NCBI RefSeq assembly: GCF_037893015.1
Contig: NC_133666.1
Coordinates: 265,339,530-265,403,529, forward strand
From: Macrotis lagotis
Lineage: Eukaryota > Chordata > Mammalia > Peramelemorphia > Peramelidae
Direction of reading: 5' to 3'
Length of the DNA: 64,000 bases
Shown: one piece after another, positions 58,493 through 64,000 of the stretch
How the letters are laid out: every line of letters begins with the position of its first letter
How positions within the stretch are numbered: the first letter of the stretch is position 1
Position numbers and translations under genes: made by a program
The notes under the pieces: model-generated
Seen by the model: only the letters and a program-made list of their open reading frames with translations
Database searches by the model: none
Told to the model about the DNA's origin: nothing

Positions 58493-59830
58493 CAAACTTT
58501 AGGGAAAAAACTCATTATTTGACAAAAACTGCTTTAAAAAACTAGAAAACAGTTTGGCAGAAATTAGATATAGCCCAACATTTCACACCAAATAACAAGA
58601 TAAATTCAAAATGTGTATATGTATTTTAAAAAGGGTGATACCAAAGGCAATTTAAGAGAGCATAGAAGAGTATATCTGTCAGATTTATGGATAATGGAAG
58701 AATTTAGAAGCAAAGAACATATGGAGAGTTACAAACTGTAAAATAGATAATTTTGATTAAATAAAATTAAAAAGTTTTTTTTTTCACAAACAATACCAAT
58801 GCAACCAAAATTATAAGGAAAGAAGAAAACTGGGAAATTTTTAAAATTTCTCAAATATATAGAGAACTGAGTCAAATTTATAAAAATACAATTCAGTCCT
58901 CAATTGCTAAATGGTCAAAAGATTTGAACAGGCAGTTTTCAGACAACAAAATTAAAGCAAACTATACCATATGGGGGGAAAATGCTCTAAATCACTATTA
59001 ATCAGAGAAATGCAAATTAATAAAATTCTAAGGTACTATCTCACACTTATTAGAGTGACTAATATAACAAAAAAGAAAAATGTTGGATGTTGGGGGAGAT
59101 ATGGAAAACTCAGGACACTAATGCATTGTTGGTGGAGTTGTGAACTGATGTAACAATTATGGAGAACAATTCAGAACTATGCCTAAAGGACCAAAAGACT
59201 CTGCATACCTTTGACCCAGTAATAGCATTCCTCCATCTATATCCTAAAGATATCCAAAAAAAGGGGGAAAGGACTATTTGTACAAAAATATTTATTGCAG
59301 GTTTTTTTTGTGATTAAGAATTGGAAATCAAAGCCCTTCAACTGGGGAATGGCTAAAAAATGCTCTGACATGATCATAATGGAATATTATTGTATTGTAA
59401 GAAATGAGAAGCAAGATGATTTCAGAAAAACATGGAAACACATAAATGAATTGATGCATATGAAGAGAACAGGACCAGGAGACCATTGTACACAATAACA
59501 GCAATATTATTTGATAAAGAATTGTGAATGACTTAACTATTCTTAGAAGTACAATAATTCAAGACAATCCCAAAGGAATATCAAACTATCCATCTCCAGA
59601 AATAGCATTGACATTGATTAAATACAGATTGAAGTATACTATTTTCACTTGCTTTTATTTTTCTTTTATTCATCTTCCTCTACAAAATAACAAAAATGGA
59701 AATGTTTTATGCAATTGTACATATATAACCTATCTGAGTGCTTATCATCTCAGGGATGAGGGAGGGGAAGAAAGGAGAGAGGTATAGAATTTGAAATTCA
59801 AAAATAAATAAAAATGTTAAAAATTAGAAA

Positions 59831-60399
59831 AAAGAAAAAAATTCTTTCTATTATCATCAATAATAAAAAGAATTTAAATTAAAAAATTAGTGAACATTTC
59901 CTAAGGAACTAATAGTACCAGGTAACATGCCAAGCTCTAGGCATGTAAAAAAAAGACAAAAGATAGTCTCTAACCTCAAAAACAATGAATGTAAGAAAAA
60001 ATATATAAAAAGAATCTGACAAGTGTGTTTTTGGAGAAAAGGGAGAGAGGGAAAACATGAATATCCACAGCTGGGAGGGAAATAATATCCTGGAAGTCCT
60101 ATCTAATCAGAGGAATGGAGAGATCCCAAGTGAAGGGGTAAATCAACTAGGAGACTGAGTCAAAGAGATCTAGCAAAGCCTAACTCAGGTCTTTTTGAAA
60201 ACACCCACATTATAGGCTATGCGATCTATCAGGAAAAAAATAAACAAACAAATAAACAAAAAACACCAATAAAACTATCAAAAACATTCATATAATCAGC
60301 AGTTCAAGCCAGTTAAAAAATATCTCAGGATGATTTACAGTCTCTCCAAGGCATCTCCATTTTATATCATCATGACTTAAAAACAAACAAATAAATAAA
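59831..60399. other. unassigned A-rich sequence
   Basis: Follows the A-rich L1 end. A family A-like scrap ('ctaaggaactaatagtacca', 'ccaagctctaggcatg') may lie at 59890-60130. Confidence 0.4.
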
Positions 60400-61965
60400 A
60401 TATTATTTATTTGTTTATTTTAAAATTATTAGTTTTTAAAATTTTAAGTTTCTAAATCTCCTCCTTTTCTGCCCCATTGGGAAGGCAAATAATGCAATGG
60501 TGTACATGAGAAATCATGAAAAATAATTTCCATATTAGCCATAATATGGATTAGTCAAATTAGCCAAAAAGGCAAGAAAAATAAAGTAAAAAAAATACTT
60601 CAATCTGTACTCAGACTTCAGTACTTTCAGTGAAAGTAAATAGTATTTTTTATTATTAGTCCTTCAGAATTGTCTTGGATCCATGTTTTATTTAAAATAG
60701 CTAAGTCATGATGCAATGTTGTTTTTACTTTGTACGATTTTCTCCTGATTCTGTTCACTTTACTTTGATTCAGTTCGAATAAATCTTCCCAGATTTCTCT
60801 GAAATCATTCTGCTCAAGATTTCTTATAACAATAACATATATGTATAAATAATACAGCACAATATATTAGAATAGTATTCATCATAATAATATGCCTTAG
60901 CTTTATCAGTTGTTCACCAAATGATGGCCATCTCTCTAATATTTTTCTTTGACTTCTTTGGTATCCAGACCTGGTAATGGTATTGCTGGGTCAAAGGATA
61001 TTCAGTTTTATTGCCCTTTTGGGAATATATTCCAAATTGTTTTCATTATGGTTCAATCGCTTCAATTCATCAACAATGCATTAGTGTCCCAATTTTCCAC
61101 ATTCTCTCTAATATCTATCATTATCCTATCCTGTCATATTAGCTAGTCTGATAGATGGGAGGTGATACCTCAGAGTTGTTTTAATTTGCTTCTCTAACAG
61201 TGATTTTTGAGGGTTTTTGTATCTGACTATAAATGGCTTTGATTTCTTCATTTGAAAATTGCCTGTACATGTCCTTTGACTGAAGAATGACTTGTATTCT
61301 TATAAATTTGGCTCAGCTCTTTATGGTTTGATAAATGAGACTTTTGTCAGTCACTTTGCTGTAATTCCCCCTTATCTCCAGTTTCATGCTTTACTTCCAA
61401 TCTTGGCTGTATTGGCTTTGTTTGTAGGAAAGTTTTTTTAATTTCATGTAATCAAAATTATCCATTTTACTTCTTGTGTTGTTCTCTTTTATTTTTGTTT
61501 ATAAATTCTTTCATTCCCCATAGATTTGATGGGCAAAATTTTCCATGATGATTTGTATAATTCTAAATAAGTAATTTAATTAGGTAGAATTGACATAATT
61601 ATTATATATTGGCTTAGTCTACTCATGAACAATTAATATTATTCTAATTGTTTAGATCTATCATTATTTGTTTTGTAATTGTAATCATTTAGTTCCTGGA
61701 TTTGTCTTGGCAGATAGATTCTCAAGTATTTTATATTGTATGCAGTTATTTTAACTGGAATTTCTCCATCTCTTTTTGCTGGACTTTGTAATTTATAGAG
61801 ATCCTGATTATTTGTGTGGGTTCATTTTATGTCTTCACGACTTTCTTGGAAGTGAGCTTTCTAGTTTCTTCCATATGAAGAAGTTGGATCAGGAGAGTGC
61901 ATTGATTCTCATTGTCTTTGGGCTACCTTCTCATTATATTACTTTTGTTGAATGTGACTGTTAAA
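60400..61965 (-). mobile_element. older L1 3' half, antisense
   Basis: The 3'UTR is on the left (60400-60880) and ORF2 sequence on the right ('ggtattgctgggtcaaagga', 'ttgcctgtacatgtcctttg', 'tcaaaattatccattttact', 'ttgtcttggcagatagattc'), up to the region next to the polymerase active site near 61940. Many stops. Confidence 0.9.
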
Positions 61966-62017
61966 TGAATGAATTTTAAGGGATATCTTTTATACAGTTC
62001 TATTCAAGAACTAAATG

Positions 62018-62072
<55 letters not shown>

Positions 62073-62849
62073 ATATTAGTGCTTATGGAGTGGAGGAGAG
62101 CCATAAACAAAAGTCTTACACCTGAATTCCATCATGCATAGAGGTGACCAAACCCTGGTTCATGAAGCTTCAACCATTTAGATCTAAGAAGTTCTAGCAA
62201 TCTAAACAGAGCAGCCAAATTTGTTCATTAATTAAGAATGGAAGTTGGAGATTTGAAGATGATCAGATATCTTCATAGTTTCAAACATGAATGTTGCTGA
62301 TCAGAGTTCTGGTGGGGTTATTCCCATGACCTGCTGGGCAACTTCTGGAAAACCAAAGTCTCTGAATTCTGGGAGGAGTATGGTTGCAGACCTGATAAGA
62401 AAAGATGATACTGATGATTGAACCACCATGAGACAAATTTGTATATACTGTGCTGTTGTCCATTTGTTGTCAGAAATTCATATATTGGAGCTTTTGACCA
62501 GCATTACTAGAGCACTACAGTGCCTTGCTGATATAGGAGGTAACCATATCCATAAGACCAAGGACTTCCAAAGCGAGACCTTCATTAGAAGTTCTGTTTC
62601 CTATCAAATTAGATCAAAGGGTGAAATGGGTTTGGAAAAGGAAAGAGAAAGGGGTATCTTTTCATAGTATTCCCCTCACTGTAATAGACAAAGCAAGTCA
62701 TACTATCATTCTTTTGATATCATGTTTTTCTTTGATTATGAAGGAGATCAGTATGCAAAAAAGAGATAGACTTTTCTAAATAGTATGCTAGTCACTAAGA
62801 AATCACTTATTTGGCCATGGGAATCTATAAAATTAAGGAAATAATTTCT
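61966..62849. other. unassigned, with (CA)n(TA)n(TGTA)n
   Basis: A compound microsatellite lies at 62018-62076. From 62080 to 62840 no repeat or gene is recognised. Confidence 0.45.
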
Positions 62850-63070
62850 ATAGTGCTTTATGTTTGGAAGTCATTTTATATGAACTATCCTATTTTATGA
62901 TCACAACTCTGCAAAAAAGGTATTATTATTATTATTATTATCATTATTATTATTATTATTACTTTCATTTTAAACATGAGGAAATGGGAGTTGGGAGGAT
63001 TGCATCTGTGGGCACATAGACAAAAGTTTATGAGGATAAAATTTGAACTCAGATGTCATCCTGTCTTCCA
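62850..63070 (-). mobile_element. MIR, antisense, with (ATT)n
   Basis: 'gaactatcctattttatgat', 'cacaactctgcaaaaaaggt', an ATT tract at 62921-62961, 'aaacatgaggaaatgggagt', 'atttgaactcagatgtcatc'. Confidence 0.85.
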
Positions 63071-63086
63071 ATTCAAAATAATTTTT

Positions 63087-63235
63087 TTTAGATTTTTTTT
63101 CAAGGCAATGGGGTTAAGTGGCTTGCCCAAGGCCACATGGCTAGGTAATTATTAAGTGTCTGAGGTCAGATTTGAACCCAGGTACTCCTGACTCCAAGGC
63201 CAGTGGTCTATGCACTGCGCCACCTAGCTGCCCCA
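63087..63235 (-). mobile_element. tRNA-derived marsupial SINE, antisense
   Basis: Near-consensus reverse SINE with head 'cgccacctagctgcccc'. Perfect 14-bp target-site duplication 'tcaaaataattttt' at 63073-63086 and 63236-63249. Confidence 0.97.
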
Positions 63236-63249
63236 TCAAAATAATTTTT

Positions 63250-64000
63250 AGTCATATACTGTACAATAGTACAATTGTTCCATTTCCACAGCGATAGTGG
63301 AAAAGCAATAGGAAAGAGGATCAAGAATTACACATTTTTTTAGAGTCTATAATGATCTATTACTAGTATTCTCAATGATGGATCACCAACAGCTGTCAAT
63401 ACTATTGTTGTTAACATTCTACATAAAAAGGAAAGAAACTTTAAGCAAGGATATCTCTGATTAATGGCTAGATGCCTCCCTGCTTCTTAGTAACCAAAAT
63501 AAAGTGGTTCATTTCAGTATTCATACAATGAAAATTAATGTTATTTCATGGGATATTTGTCATCTTACCTTAACATATATATGATAAGAATAAGCAATGA
63601 AATCATTATTAATATAATAGTATATATCCCAGCATCTATTGCAAAGAATGAAGTAGAGAAATTCTATAAAGATCTTGTCAGAATTGAACAAAAGTAATTT
63701 GATAGCTTAACTACTGAATGACTTCAATGAGAAAGTGAATTTAGTGGAGGAGTAAAAAAAATGAGTTGGAAATATGGTTTAGGAATAAAAAAACAAATTA
63801 GTGAATGAATGAAAATTTACTGGGTACTTACTATATGCCAAAAACTATGCAAGTTTTTGAGAAAATAAATAGAATAGTGCAATAGTCCTTACTCTTAAGA
63901 AAAATACACAGTAATAATGGTAGAAAAGACTTGACTGAATGGTGGCTATAAAAAGCAAAAGGTCCAGGGATCTTTAGGGTACAGTGATGGGATGGATTAA
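63250..64000. other. unassigned, family A scrap near the end
   Basis: Mostly unrecognised. 63808-63915 ('gtacttactatatgccaaaa') resembles the start of interspersed repeat family A. Confidence 0.4.

Larger units (their letters stand above)
57405..59830 (+). mobile_element. decayed L1 ORF2 and 3'UTR, sense
   Basis: Colinear with L1 ORF2 from the palm of the reverse transcriptase to the end of the 3'UTR. The catalytic F-A-D-D region at about 57618 reads F-A-P-D. Later come 'atttataaaaatacaattca', 'atgcattgttggtggagttg' and the UTR. It has many stops and several indels, an AT tract at 58449-58490 and a SINE at 57814-57955. Confidence 0.92.

Overview
The window looks like non-coding nuclear DNA of a marsupial, and I see no host protein-coding gene. 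It is AT-rich, shows no CpG island, and is built from interspersed repeats of marsupial type. These include about ten tRNA-derived SINEs that share one consensus ('ggctaggtggcacagtgg' head, 'ttaataattacctagctg' core, 'ccttgcaaaaa' tail), older MAR1-type and MIR/CORE SINEs, many L1 fragments of one related lineage, and relics of L2, CR1/L3 and RTE. The species cannot be fixed from the sequence alone. Family names come from remembered consensus features, not from a database search.

Layout. 0.4-9.4 kb: a MIR, an old CR1/L3 fragment, an L2 piece, an L1 and a SINE inserted at the same target, a nested SINE pair and a 5'-truncated L1. 9.8-13.3 kb: a MIR/CORE-SINE split by a 3 kb antisense L1 that itself took two SINEs. 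13.4-29 kb: MIR, L2 and MAR1-type fragments, a hAT-type non-autonomous DNA transposon with matching ends and an 8-bp target duplication (15186-15721), microsatellites, and long unassigned stretches. 29-43 kb: L1 ends, an antisense RTE/BovB-like tail (33430-34150), and SINEs with clean target-site duplications. 43.9-46.4 kb: a three-level nest, CR1/L3 invaded by an L1 invaded by a younger L1. 47.5-48.3 kb: an intronless retrocopy of ribosomal protein S4 with only two small deletions, beside the ORF1 end of an antisense L1. 49-64 kb: L2, MIR, an L2 split by an L1, a decayed long L1 with a SINE inside, another antisense L1, and a terminal SINE.

The elements do not form a pathway. The L1 lineage probably supplied the enzymes that mobilised the SINEs and the RPS4 retrocopy. 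The target-site duplications allow a relative order of insertions to be read directly. I found no support for an undescribed biological system. The most informative signals are the nested insertions, the hAT element, the RPS4 retrocopy, and three weak exon-like segments in otherwise unassigned sequence.
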